Assembly: GCF_000966265.1 (NCBI RefSeq)
Contig: NZ_LANF01000006.1
Span: 124,001-188,000, forward strand
Length of the DNA: 64,000 bases
Reading direction: 5' to 3'
Origin: Palaeococcus ferrophilus DSM 13482
Lineage (GTDB): Archaea; Methanobacteriota_B; Thermococci; Thermococcales; Thermococcaceae
The notes beneath the pieces were generated by a model. That model was not told where the DNA came from. It saw nothing but the letters and a program-made list of their open reading frames with translations, and made no database searches. The translations under genes and the position numbers were made by a program. Shown one piece after another: positions 25,369-33,880 of this stretch (position 1 is the first letter of the stretch; each line of letters begins with the position of its first letter).

Positions 25369-25534
25369 AAGGCTCCCCCAAATTGTTCTGGCAGTAATCT
25401 TCCATTTCATCAATAACTCTCAAGTCCGTGCTAAAGTAATAAGCCCTATGATAAAACTTGCCGCCCAAAACATCTTCTTGTGCTTTGATTTGACCTCCTC
25501 CCCACTTAAACCACCACAAGGCAAAAGTCGACAT
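25361..25534 (-). CDS. Small ORF coupled to the CGP-CTERM gene
   Basis: 57 residues from ATG 25534 (or the adjacent ATG 25537), with GAGGTGG just upstream. The product contains WWFKWGGGQIKAQEDVLGG and an acidic tail with no family I know. Its TAA lies within the first codons of the downstream gene, so translation may be coupled. Low composition bias and short length leave some doubt. Confidence 0.45.
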   Translation of the reverse strand: MSTFALWWFKWGGGQIKAQEDVLGGKFYHRAYYFSTDLRVIDEMEDYCQNNLGEPYV

Positions 25535-25632
25535 CATACCACCTCTAAGATTTCTTCGCAATACTTTATAGTTGGTGTGTTTAATTATGTCTGAAAGTTT
25601 TTTAAGGTTTGCCCTAGCTCAGTAGATACTGT

Positions 25633-25914
25633 CAGGATACCCCTAGTTCCCACCACTCATGAAGTTGTGTAATCCACCAGGTTCACGGTCAGGATTGCTT
25701 CCAAAATCCTAATGGAGCAGTTCATTTCTTCAACTAACACCCTGTAAGCATGCTTGTAAACTCCTCCGAAGTATAAGTGTGCCAGTACTGCGAAATGTTA
25801 TCAGGTCGTAAAGCTGATTACTTCACTTCTCTGCGGGTGTTTTTCAGGGAGTGCTCTCTGATCATCAGGTAAATCCTCGGATTTTATGATCAAAACCTCC
25901 TGCTGGAAGTTCAT
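25633..25914 (-). pseudogene. Decayed ORF of unknown family with two in-frame stops
   Basis: From ATG 25914 the frame reads 37 codons (starting MNFQQEVLIIKSEDLP), meets TGA-TAA at 25798-25803, then stays open for 55 codons to TGA 25633-25635. The second part has protein-like texture: HLYFGGVYKHAYRVLVEEM, then SIRILEAILTVNWWITQLHE. A TATA-like GGCTATAAGC sits about 30 bases upstream of the ATG. The conserved-looking helix pattern suggests a dead gene, perhaps of a mobile element, but I cannot name the family. Confidence 0.4.
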
Positions 25915-26107
25915 AGTGCCAATCAGCCAAAAACTCAAGTGCTTATAGCCCTAAACGATTTGATGGGAACTAAATTTCCACGGGGGAACACCGCCTGTTT
26001 TAAAACCGATTATCCCCTTAACTTCTTCGGAGTGGTTAACCTAACTTCTCCGGGGGTTTCACGGAAAGGTTATAAATCTCGTTTCCTCACCGTTACCGGG
26101 GGAGAGA
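25915..26107. other. Intergenic region upstream of the HprK-like gene
   Basis: No gene seen. Together with the decayed ORF it forms a 540-base stretch without an intact gene. A TATA-like GGTTATAAATC at 26067-26077 lies 30-40 bases before the next start and is probably its promoter. Confidence 0.45.
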
Positions 26108-27028
26108 ATGAGCATAAGAGTGGGTGGAGTGACCGTTCAATTCACAGGAGACCTTGACGACGGGTTTGAGGAGGCTTTCAAGGGGCTCTTCGCGCGGCGC
26201 TACGTTCCCGCGGTTGATGACGCGTCCGGAGAACCCCACGTGATTGTTGAGCGCTTCAAGGGCGAGGAGTTCAGGGTATTCAGCGCGGTTTACGACCACA
26301 TGGGGAGGGACTCCTACAAGATAGAGTCGAAGGTGCCCTCCGCCTACGGAAATGAGGCGCCGATATTTTTTATACTCCAGACGGCTGCCAGAGCGGCCGC
26401 CAAGATTGGACGGATGTTCGTAACGGACTCCGTTGGTGTTGTTGCCCCAAACGGGAAGGCCGTCCTCTTCGTGGGTTACCCCCACACGGGGAAGAGCACC
26501 ATGTCAGTACTGGCGATGGCGCACGGTCTGCCCGTTCTGAGCACGGAAAACACGGTGCTCGAGGTGAGGGACGGAAGGCTCTACATCGTCGGGGGAACGG
26601 AGGTTCTCGTTTACGACCCCCGCATAGAGGGCATCTACGACATCGAGGTTCCATACGACGAGCAGACCCGGAGCGGCTACCGCATAACCGACCTCCGGAA
26701 GGACGGTGAGAGGAGAAGGCTCCTCGAAGAAGGGGTCGAGGTGGACACGATAGTCGTGCTCCACGCGGCCTTTAACTGCGGTGCCGCGAGCTTTTCACGG
26801 ATAAAGGGGAGGAAGGTCAGGAAGACCCTCTGGTACTTCTCGACGGCGCTCATGAAGGGGCTGGACTACTACGATCCGATGCCCCTCCACGTGCCCATGA
26901 ACGATGAAATCGTCAGAAACCTGGAGCTCTTTCTCAAGACGGCCTCAGACAACTACTCCGACAGGATGTTCGAGGCCTTCGGAAACCACAGGGCAATATT
27001 TGACGTGATCCTTGAGGGGGAAGGGTGA
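26108..27028 (+). CDS. HprK-like P-loop protein
   Basis: 306 residues. A Walker A motif GYPHTGKSTMSVLAMAHG at about 123-140 is followed by features of the HPr-kinase C-terminal fold (LPVLSTENTVLEVRDGRLYIVGGTEVL). No PTS HPr exists in these archaea, so a different phosphotransfer substrate is likely. GGGGGAGAG precedes the ATG. Unlinked to its convergent neighbour trm10. The family placement comes from motif order; function unknown. Confidence 0.65.
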   Translation: MSIRVGGVTVQFTGDLDDGFEEAFKGLFARRYVPAVDDASGEPHVIVERFKGEEFRVFSAVYDHMGRDSYKIESKVPSAYGNEAPIFFILQTAARAAAKIGRMFVTDSVGVVAPNGKAVLFVGYPHTGKSTMSVLAMAHGLPVLSTENTVLEVRDGRLYIVGGTEVLVYDPRIEGIYDIEVPYDEQTRSGYRITDLRKDGERRRLLEEGVEVDTIVVLHAAFNCGAASFSRIKGRKVRKTLWYFSTALMKGLDYYDPMPLHVPMNDEIVRNLELFLKTASDNYSDRMFEAFGNHRAIFDVILEGEG

Positions 27029-27072
27029 ACAGCCCCCCACCCTAAGGAGTGAAGCCTGCTAAAAGGAAAGTG

Positions 27073-28203
27073 TCAGCAGTTGTAGCACAGCATCGCCGCT
27101 TTTTTTAGCAGGACCACTCGGTAGAGTTTTCCATTTATTATGCGCGGGTTCGAGAGCCTGTTGAGGTTGTGGATGCGCTTCCTCTCTATGGCGGCAAAGT
27201 TTAACTCCCTGAGCACCTGAACGAAGTCCTCCCACCTTATGTTGAGCCATCCCCCGAGCTCCTCAAAGCTCTCCAGTTCAACCACGTGGTACCTCTTCCC
27301 GTCTATTATGTAGCGAATCACGCGCTTTGGAAGCTCCTTCCTGAGGCGCCAGCGGGCGTGCTTGGGCTCCTGCACCTCAAGAACGGCCCTCTCCATGTCC
27401 TTGCCTTCCGTGAGCATCTTGAGGAGGGCCTCAAGGATTAGGGGTATCCTGTCTGGAACGCCTATCACGTCCCCCCTCAACTCAAGGCGTCTCCTCCTTA
27501 CCCTTATCCCCTCCGCCTCGAGGGCGTCGCCTATCTTAGCGGTGGTTCCCTTCTTGGTGCCCCCCATGTCAACTATGCCCCCGATGATGAAGGCTCCCGC
27601 GGAAAAATCCTCCTCACCTAAAACCCCCTCCCCCCTCGGGTCGAGGAGAACAACCTCTTCAATCCCATTCTCACGGAGCAACTCGACGGTCGTTCCCGGG
27701 TAGGAAATCGCGTCCACATCTGGAACCGCCTTCAGGAGGGAGCGGAACTCATCGTTGGCCCACGTTGCCCTCAAGAGCCCGCCGTGGAGGTACTCCCTCA
27801 TCGTCCCGTAGGAGCGGGAGACCTGGAAGGCGACCTTCTTCTTCTCCCGCGGAGTGTGCTTATCCCAGTGCATAAGGTCTATTATGAATAAGGGATAGCC
27901 GATATCCTCAAGGACCTCCCTGAACTCGCCGGGCGTTAGGACGGCCTCAAACTTCTCGCTCAGCCCCATGGGTATGAAAGCGTACCCGGCACGCTCGACC
28001 CTCTCACCGCTGAGCTTCCACGCCAGATGCGCACCATCCGGTACGCGGCCTATGAAGCCCCTCCCCTCATAGAGCGCCACTGCTATCCCCTGAAAGGGGT
28101 CGGAGCCCCTCTTTGGAATCTTCTTCGAGAGCGTGCCTATAGCATCCACGCCCATTTCCAGGAGCATTGCCCTGAGAACTTCGCCGAGCTTCCTCATGGT
28201 CAT
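27073..28203 (-). CDS. tRNA m1A9/m1G9 methyltransferase, archaeal Trm10 type (SPOUT)
   Basis: 376 residues. The central SPOUT part has FIIGGIVDMGGTKKGTTAKIG and the SAM-knot-like DVIGVPDRIPLILEALLKM; these blocks resemble Trm10. The T. kodakarensis enzyme methylates both A and G at position 9 of tRNA. The N-terminal 90 residues are family-specific. Start ATG 28203; ATG 28197 is an alternative. There is no clear Shine-Dalgarno, and a TATA-like ATAAATCTTAAAAGG about 30 bases upstream would give a near-leaderless mRNA. Trm10 identity is from motif recall, not a search. Confidence 0.72.
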   Translation of the reverse strand: MTMRKLGEVLRAMLLEMGVDAIGTLSKKIPKRGSDPFQGIAVALYEGRGFIGRVPDGAHLAWKLSGERVERAGYAFIPMGLSEKFEAVLTPGEFREVLEDIGYPLFIIDLMHWDKHTPREKKKVAFQVSRSYGTMREYLHGGLLRATWANDEFRSLLKAVPDVDAISYPGTTVELLRENGIEEVVLLDPRGEGVLGEEDFSAGAFIIGGIVDMGGTKKGTTAKIGDALEAEGIRVRRRRLELRGDVIGVPDRIPLILEALLKMLTEGKDMERAVLEVQEPKHARWRLRKELPKRVIRYIIDGKRYHVVELESFEELGGWLNIRWEDFVQVLRELNFAAIERKRIHNLNRLSNPRIINGKLYRVVLLKKAAMLCYNC

Positions 28204-28228
28204 CAAGCGGGAGAAAGGGAGAGGCCTT

Positions 28229-29399
28229 TTAAGATTTATGGGTGGTGAGCCGGAGTAGCAGGAGCACCCCGAGGCTCGCCCCAACGAGTAAGGGAAGGTA
28301 CTTGAAAACCGCGGCGTAGCCTTGGAGTCTCGCCACGTACCCGAGGAACAGGGGGCCCGAGAGGTAGCCGAGGTCAAAGAACATGGTGTAAACGCCTGAA
28401 CCCACCGTCCTTATGCGCTTTGGGAGCTCCGCAAGGGCCATAACCTGAAGGGCAGGAACCGCGAGCCCGAAACCAGCCCCAAGGAGAACAGCACTGACGT
28501 ATGCCGCTGGGGGCAGCTTGCGGAAGACGAGAACGGTGTAGGCAACCAGCACAAGGGATAGACCAGTCAAAGCAACGGGAAGCGGGCCCCTCCTGTCCGC
28601 CTCCTTACCCCCAAAGACCCTCGTCACGAGGCTAGCCCCTCCCATAACGCTCGCATAGAGACCAAATACCCCCGTCCCAAAGCCACTCTCCTTGTAGAAA
28701 GCCGGGAGGAACGTGAGTATTCCTCCGTAGCTGAAGGCCATAAAGAAGAGCGCCGCTGATGCCGCAACGAAGAAGGGCATGAGCAGCTGCCGGTAGTTTG
28801 CCTTCTCCCTCCGCTCGCCGCTCCCCACGCCAACGTGGACTCCCACCTTCATGTAGGCAGCAAAAACGAAGGCTATCGCGGTGAGCGAGAGGAACACGGT
28901 CAGGCCGAAGGCCGCGTTGAAACCGAAGAACTGCGCCACGTAGCCCCCAACACCGGGCCCCACGAGGTTGCCGAGGGAGAACATCATGCCCCTCCACCCA
29001 AGGGTCTCGCCCACCTGTCCCTTGGGGGGCCAAATCTATGGCACTCGAGAGCGATGAGGGGAAGAAAAGGGCCATCCCAAACCCATGAATTGCCCTGCCT
29101 GTGGCGAAGACCCACAGGTTGTCGGTAACGCCGGAGACTATGTAGAGAAGACCCCCAACCGCCCCGAGGAACGAACCCAGGGCCATCATGTGGAACTTCA
29201 ATCCCCTGTCCCCCAAGAAACCACCGAGGGGCTTGAAGGTCAGGGATACTATAGAAGCTACCGCCGCCACCGCCCCCACGAGGAACGGGTCGGCCCCTAT
29301 CTCTATGACAAAGGGCGAGATAATCGGGTTCACCACGGCCATCCCGAGGAAAAAGAGGAAGGTGGAAGTGTGGAGGAACCATATGTTGCTTTTTCCCAT
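28229..29399 (-). pseudogene. MFS transporter interrupted by a one-base frameshift
   Basis: Two overlapping frames together encode one about 390-residue, 12-helix major facilitator. The N-terminal frame (from ATG 29399) has GGFLGDRGLKFHMMALG, the helix 2-3 loop motif; the C-terminal frame begins GETLGWRGMMFSLGNLVGP. They join at a run of six G at 29024-29029 (C on the coding strand): deleting one base there restores AIDLAPKGQVGETLGWRG, the expected drug/sugar-efflux-type sequence. Substrate unknown. Either a real frameshift, a phase-variable tract, or a sequencing error in a homopolymer. The isoaspartyl peptidase stop is 1 base upstream of its ATG. Confidence 0.8.
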
Positions 29400-29400
29400 T

Positions 29401-30321
29401 TCATATCCCCGTGTAAGGTTCTGACATGCCCTCCTTCATGTAGGCGACGCTCATGTGTTTGGTGTTCTTCGCGAAGCCTACGTTGCCGTTGCGGTCAATC
29501 ATTATAATCCCCGCCACGTTCTCACCGAACCTGCTCGTGACGAGGCTTATCGCGGCTTCGCTCGCCCTCTGGGCATCCAGTCCAAAGCGCACAAAATCGG
29601 AAGCGGTTTTCGCCAGAACCAGCCTTATCATGACCTCACCTATTCCCGTGGCGGAGGCTCCCGCAAACTCGTTCGCGTAGGTGCCCGCGCCGATTAAGGG
29701 AGTGTCCCCTATTCTCCCGAACATCTTGAGGAAAACCCCACCTGTGGAGGTTCCGGCAACGACCTCTTCACCGTCAAAGGCCACCGCACCGACTGTACTC
29801 CTCAGCACCTCCGGGTACTCCTTTATAAGTTCGTTCAGCTTTTTCCAGTGGCCGCTCTCACCCTTCTCGAGAAGCTTTTTTCTGAGCTCCTCCCACTGCT
29901 TAAGTCTCTCGTCGGTTATGGGGTTGTACTCCTCAAAGCCAAGAAGCCTCGCGAACTTCACGGCTCCCTCCCCACCGAGGAGCACGTGGTCGGTCTTCTC
30001 CATCACCTTCCTCGCCACGCTTATGGGGTTCTTTACACCCCATATCCCGGCAACGGCACCCGCCTCAAGAGTTTTCCCGCGCATTATGGCAGCATCCATC
30101 TCCACCTTTCCATCGAGCGTTAGGACGCTCCCCGTTCCCGCGTTGAATATGGGGTTGTCTTCCAGAGATTTGACCGCTTCCTCAACCGCGTCAAGGGCAG
30201 AGCCCCCCTTAAGTTCACGCCATCCGGCCAAAACAGCCTCTCTAACCCCTTCAAGGACCTTTGGAATCCTATCCTCATTTCTTATCGTTCCGGCACCGCC
30301 GTGGACTATTATCGCGACCAT
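29401..30321 (-). CDS. Plant-type asparaginase / isoaspartyl peptidase (Ntn hydrolase)
   Basis: 306 residues. HGGAGTI near the start and the autocatalytic Thr in RSTVGAVAFDG, preceded by the linker that is cut to give alpha and beta subunits; GDTPLIGAGTYAN and SATGIGEVMIRL are further family blocks. It hydrolyses isoaspartyl peptides and/or asparagine, useful for protein-damage disposal at high temperature. ATG 30321 has GGTGG upstream. It is immediately upstream of the broken MFS gene on the same strand and probably co-transcribed. Confidence 0.93.
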   Translation of the reverse strand: MVAIIVHGGAGTIRNEDRIPKVLEGVREAVLAGWRELKGGSALDAVEEAVKSLEDNPIFNAGTGSVLTLDGKVEMDAAIMRGKTLEAGAVAGIWGVKNPISVARKVMEKTDHVLLGGEGAVKFARLLGFEEYNPITDERLKQWEELRKKLLEKGESGHWKKLNELIKEYPEVLRSTVGAVAFDGEEVVAGTSTGGVFLKMFGRIGDTPLIGAGTYANEFAGASATGIGEVMIRLVLAKTASDFVRFGLDAQRASEAAISLVTSRFGENVAGIIMIDRNGNVGFAKNTKHMSVAYMKEGMSEPYTGI

Positions 30322-30393
30322 GAGAACCACCGTAATAAAAAGCGCTCGAACGGTTAAAAGGATTATGGAAACGAAAAGATACGAGACATAGCC

Positions 30394-31293
30394 TCAGCTC
30401 ATGCTCATGTTGATTATCGTCTCACCTATGTTCTCGAGATACTCGAGAATTCTCCTGTAGCTGTCCATTGAGACCGAGCTGCGGTAGTCTATACTTTTAA
30501 TCCTATCCTTCAGTTCGGCCATTAGCCGGTCTATCTTCTTCAAATCCCTCCTCTCAACCTGTTTCATCATCTCCGAGAAGTAGTGTTTGAGCTCCTCTAT
30601 GTCAAGCTCCTCGTCGAAGTTCTGGGAAATCCTGAGTATGTGGTCGCCTATTCTCTCCACGTTTCTTACGATGAACAGGAGGCCTATGAGGTCGAAGCTC
30701 CCCCTCCCCCCGCTGGAACGGTAGGAAAAGGCCTTGTTGACGGCCCTTATAGCCAGGAAGTAGAAGCGGTCGAGCTCGTTCTCAAGGTCGTTTATATCTC
30801 TGGAGAGGGCCTTGTCCTGGAACTCCCTCATGAGGGCGAGATCCTCGAGCATGGAGATAACTATGGAGCCGAGCCTCGAGAGTATCTCGATCAGGTCAAT
30901 CTCCTCCTCGTCTAGGAAGCTCTTAACGACAATCCTCGAAGGCTCCTCGGAGAGTATCTCCACCCCGGGGAGGTTCTGGAGAGTCTTCCTTATCTTGACC
31001 TTGTACTGGGGCAACTCCTCCGCGAACTCTATCTCCAGCGTGTCGTAGCCCTGTATGTAGACGGATATGACCAGTCTAACCGCCATATCGGGTGAATACT
31101 CGCTCGATATTGTGAGCCTTTTGCTCTCGCTAACGCTGCGGGGCTCCCCTGGATGAATGGTTATAGAACCGTCCGGGTTTACGCTCAGGGGGACAGTGTC
31201 GCCCTGTTTGAGGCCGTTTTCCAGAACCCACTTCTTGGGAAGAGAGATTATGTATGAGCTCCTCCCGGTAAACTGTATCTTCCTGAACTCCAT
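30394..31293 (-). CDS. AbrB-PhoU domain regulator (phosphate uptake type)
   Basis: 299 residues. N-terminal SpoVT/AbrB swapped-hairpin domain (RKIQFTGRSSYIISLPKKWVLENGLKQGD, about 1-45) fused to PhoU-like three-helix bundles with a metal-binding pattern (IVRNVERIGDHILRISQNF). The AbrB part binds DNA; archaeal PhoU-AbrB proteins are thought to control phosphate transport. No Pst genes are nearby. ATG 31293 has GGTGGTGAAT upstream. Confidence 0.9.
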   Translation of the reverse strand: MEFRKIQFTGRSSYIISLPKKWVLENGLKQGDTVPLSVNPDGSITIHPGEPRSVSESKRLTISSEYSPDMAVRLVISVYIQGYDTLEIEFAEELPQYKVKIRKTLQNLPGVEILSEEPSRIVVKSFLDEEEIDLIEILSRLGSIVISMLEDLALMREFQDKALSRDINDLENELDRFYFLAIRAVNKAFSYRSSGGRGSFDLIGLLFIVRNVERIGDHILRISQNFDEELDIEELKHYFSEMMKQVERRDLKKIDRLMAELKDRIKSIDYRSSVSMDSYRRILEYLENIGETIINMSMS

Positions 31294-31370
31294 ATTCACC
31301 ACCCGCACTATATAGATGATAAGAACTCAAAGAGAAAACATATAAGGGTTTCGCAAATAATAGATAAAAG

Positions 31371-31955
31371 TCAGTCACGGGATAGTTCTATTCCCCTCTC
31401 AAGGGCCCTGAAGTTGACCTCCCAGAGCTTCCCGCGGAGGGTGAGCCTTATCCCCTCGTAGAGGCTCTCCCTCTTGAGCGGGACGAGCCCCTTCCCGAAG
31501 GCGTAACCGAGCATGAGGACGCCAAGGGTTCTCGGGTTTATCTTATCGGCCTCCCTCTGGAAGTCGAACATGTCAACGAGACAGATTTTACCTATCGCTT
31601 CCCTTATCTCGTCGAGTCCCGGATAGCGCTCCTTCCCGACGAGGGTTGTTGCCGTATGTATCGGATAGGCGTTTATTATCGCATGGCTCCCCTTCCCGAG
31701 GAAGCGCGCGTTTCTGAGGGCCTCAGCCGGCTCGAGGGCGAGCATAAGGCTAGCCTCTCCTTCCTCTATGAGGGGGGAGTAGACCTCTTCGCCAAATCTG
31801 AGATAGCTCAGAACGCTTCCATAGCGCTGGCTCATTCCAAGGGTTTCGCCTATTCTGACGTTGTAGCCCTCGTGCATGGCGGCGTTTCCAACGATGCGCG
31901 AAAGCGTTAAACCACCCTGACCGCCGACGCCGGTGATTATCAGATTGAACTCCAT
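31371..31955 (-). CDS. iorB: Indolepyruvate ferredoxin oxidoreductase beta subunit-like
   Basis: 194 residues with the gamma-domain signature of 2-oxoacid oxidoreductases: ITGVGGQGGLTLSRIVGNAA, ETLGMSQRYGSVLSYLRFG and EPAEALRNARFLG. IorB pairs with IorA, which carries TPP and Fe-S clusters, to oxidise arylpyruvates from aromatic amino acids. No iorA is next to it in this window: upstream is the divergent glmS, downstream the PhoU-type gene. ATG 31955 has GGTGGTGCC upstream; 3 residues may be added from 31964. Confidence 0.85.
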   Translation of the reverse strand: MEFNLIITGVGGQGGLTLSRIVGNAAMHEGYNVRIGETLGMSQRYGSVLSYLRFGEEVYSPLIEEGEASLMLALEPAEALRNARFLGKGSHAIINAYPIHTATTLVGKERYPGLDEIREAIGKICLVDMFDFQREADKINPRTLGVLMLGYAFGKGLVPLKRESLYEGIRLTLRGKLWEVNFRALERGIELSRD

Positions 31956-32073
31956 CGGCACCACCGGAGGAATTACGCTTTGACGTTTTTAAAGGTTGGG
32001 CCCGGGGCCCCGCAGAAACCCTTTTAACGTTCACCCCCATTTACGTATTAGCATAATAACAGGGTGGAGCGCA

Positions 32074-33870
32074 ATGTGCGGGATTATCGCTTACATCGGT
32101 GACGGAGAGGCTGGAAAGATACTCGTTGATGGTCTAAAGCGCCTCGAATACAGGGGCTACGATTCTGCGGGTGTCGCCATTGACACTGGTGAGGGCATCA
32201 CAATAAAGAAAGGCGCCGGGAGGGTTGACGAGCTCAATGAGATGCTCGGCTTCTCAAAGCTGCCCGGAAAGAGGGGCATAGCCCAGACAAGGTGGGCAAC
32301 CCACGGCGAGCCCAACGACGTCAACGCCCACCCACACACGGACTGCTCCGGCAGGATAGCCCTCGTCCACAACGGCATAATCGAGAACTACCTCGAACTC
32401 AAGGAGGGCCTGATGGAGAGGGGGCACACCTTTAAGAGCGAGACCGACACCGAGGTGATAGCCCACCTCATAGAGGAGGAGCTGAAATCGTCGGAGAACT
32501 TCGAGGAAGCTCTCAGGAGGGCCCTTCTTAAACTTAAAGGCTCCTTCGCGCTGGCGATAATCTACGCGGGTGAGAGAGACCGCCTGTACCTCGTGAGGAA
32601 CGAGAGTCCCCTCGTGCTGGGCATAGGGGAGGGGGAGAACTTCGCGGCGAGCGACGTCCCGGCCTTCTTAGAGTATACTAACCGCGTCGTTTTTCTAGAT
32701 GACGGGGAGTACGCCGTAATCGGGAAGGATTTCTACGAGGTTAAGCGGATTGAAGACGGTGAGAGGGTGGAAAAGGAGATTCAGGAGATAAGCTGGACCC
32801 TCGACATGGCCGAAAAGGCCGGCTATCCCCATTTCATGCTCAAGGAGATATACGAGCAGCCCCAGGCCATAAAGGACGCCATATATGGAAACATGGAGAC
32901 GATAGGCGAGATAGCGAGGGCCATTGATGAATACGAGAAGATATTCATCGTCGCCATGGGGACTTCATACCACGCGGGCCTCTACGCCAAGTACCTCTTC
33001 CAGCACCTCCTGGGGAAGGTTGTCCTCGTTGAAGATGCAAGTGAGTTCCGCTACAGCGCGGAGAAGGTCGTGGATGAGAACACGCTCGTGATAGCCATCA
33101 CCCAGAGCGGCGAGACCGCGGACACGCTCGCGGCCATAAAACTGGCAAAGGCAAAAGGGGCCAAGGTTCTCTCCGTGGTGAACGTGGTTGGGAGCATGGC
33201 GACGAGGCTGAGCGATCTGGTCATTTACACCCACGCAGGGCCCGAAATCGGTGTTGCCGCGACAAAAACCTACACCACCCAGCTCACCGTCATGGCTTTG
33301 CTGGCGATGGCTATCGCGGAGCTCAGGGGGGTGAATATTTCGACGCTCAAGGAGGCCCTCCTAAGGGTGCCCGGCCTTGTGGAGGAGGTATTGAAGCACG
33401 ACGGTGCCATAAGAGAGCTCTCCAAGTCCCTAAAGGAGGCAAGGGACTTCTTCTACATCGGCCGCTCCTTCAACGTCCCCACGGCCCTTGAGGGCGCGCT
33501 TAAACTCAAGGAGATAAGCTACATCCACGCCGAGGGGCTGAGCGCCGGTGAGCTCAAGCACGGGCCTCTTGCACTTATAGAGGAGGGCGTCCCCGTCGTG
33601 GCGATTGCCCCATCAGGGAGGCTCTTTGAGAAGATGGTGAGCAACATCAAGGAGGTCTCAGCTAGGAAGGGCTTCATAATAGCCCTCGGCGACTCGGAGG
33701 AGCTTAAGAAGGTGAGCGACGTCTTCGTGGAGATGCCCTCCCTTCCGGAGGAGCTCACCCCGATAGTCTACGCCGTCCCGCTCCAGCTTCTCGCTTACCA
33801 TTTAGCGGTTTTGAGGGGCAACGACCCCGACAAGCCGAGGAACCTTGCGAAGTCCGTTACGGTTGAATGA
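32074..33870 (+). CDS. glmS: Glutamine-fructose-6-phosphate aminotransferase
   Basis: 598 residues. N-terminal class II glutamine amidotransferase with catalytic Cys2 ([13 protein letters not shown]) and [18 protein letters not shown]-terminal two SIS isomerase domains ([40 protein letters not shown]) and the final NLAKSVTVE. It makes glucosamine-6-phosphate, the entry to UDP-GlcNAc for N-glycans. Start set by Cys2 and GGTGGAG upstream. It ends 10 bases before aglB, an arrangement that links sugar supply to glycan transfer. Confidence 0.97.
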   Translation: MCGIIAYIGDGEAGKILVDGLKRLEYRGYDSAGVAIDTGEGITIKKGAGRVDELNEMLGFSKLPGKRGIAQTRWATHGEPNDVNAHPHTDCSGRIALVHNGIIENYLELKEGLMERGHTFKSETDTEVIAHLIEEELKSSENFEEALRRALLKLKGSFALAIIYAGERDRLYLVRNESPLVLGIGEGENFAASDVPAFLEYTNRVVFLDDGEYAVIGKDFYEVKRIEDGERVEKEIQEISWTLDMAEKAGYPHFMLKEIYEQPQAIKDAIYGNMETIGEIARAIDEYEKIFIVAMGTSYHAGLYAKYLFQHLLGKVVLVEDASEFRYSAEKVVDENTLVIAITQSGETADTLAAIKLAKAKGAKVLSVVNVVGSMATRLSDLVIYTHAGPEIGVAATKTYTTQLTVMALLAMAIAELRGVNISTLKEALLRVPGLVEEVLKHDGAIRELSKSLKEARDFFYIGRSFNVPTALEGALKLKEISYIHAEGLSAGELKHGPLALIEEGVPVVAIAPSGRLFEKMVSNIKEVSARKGFIIALGDSEELKKVSDVFVEMPSLPEELTPIVYAVPLQLLAYHLAVLRGNDPDKPRNLAKSVTVE

Positions 33871-33880
33871 GGTGATTGAA

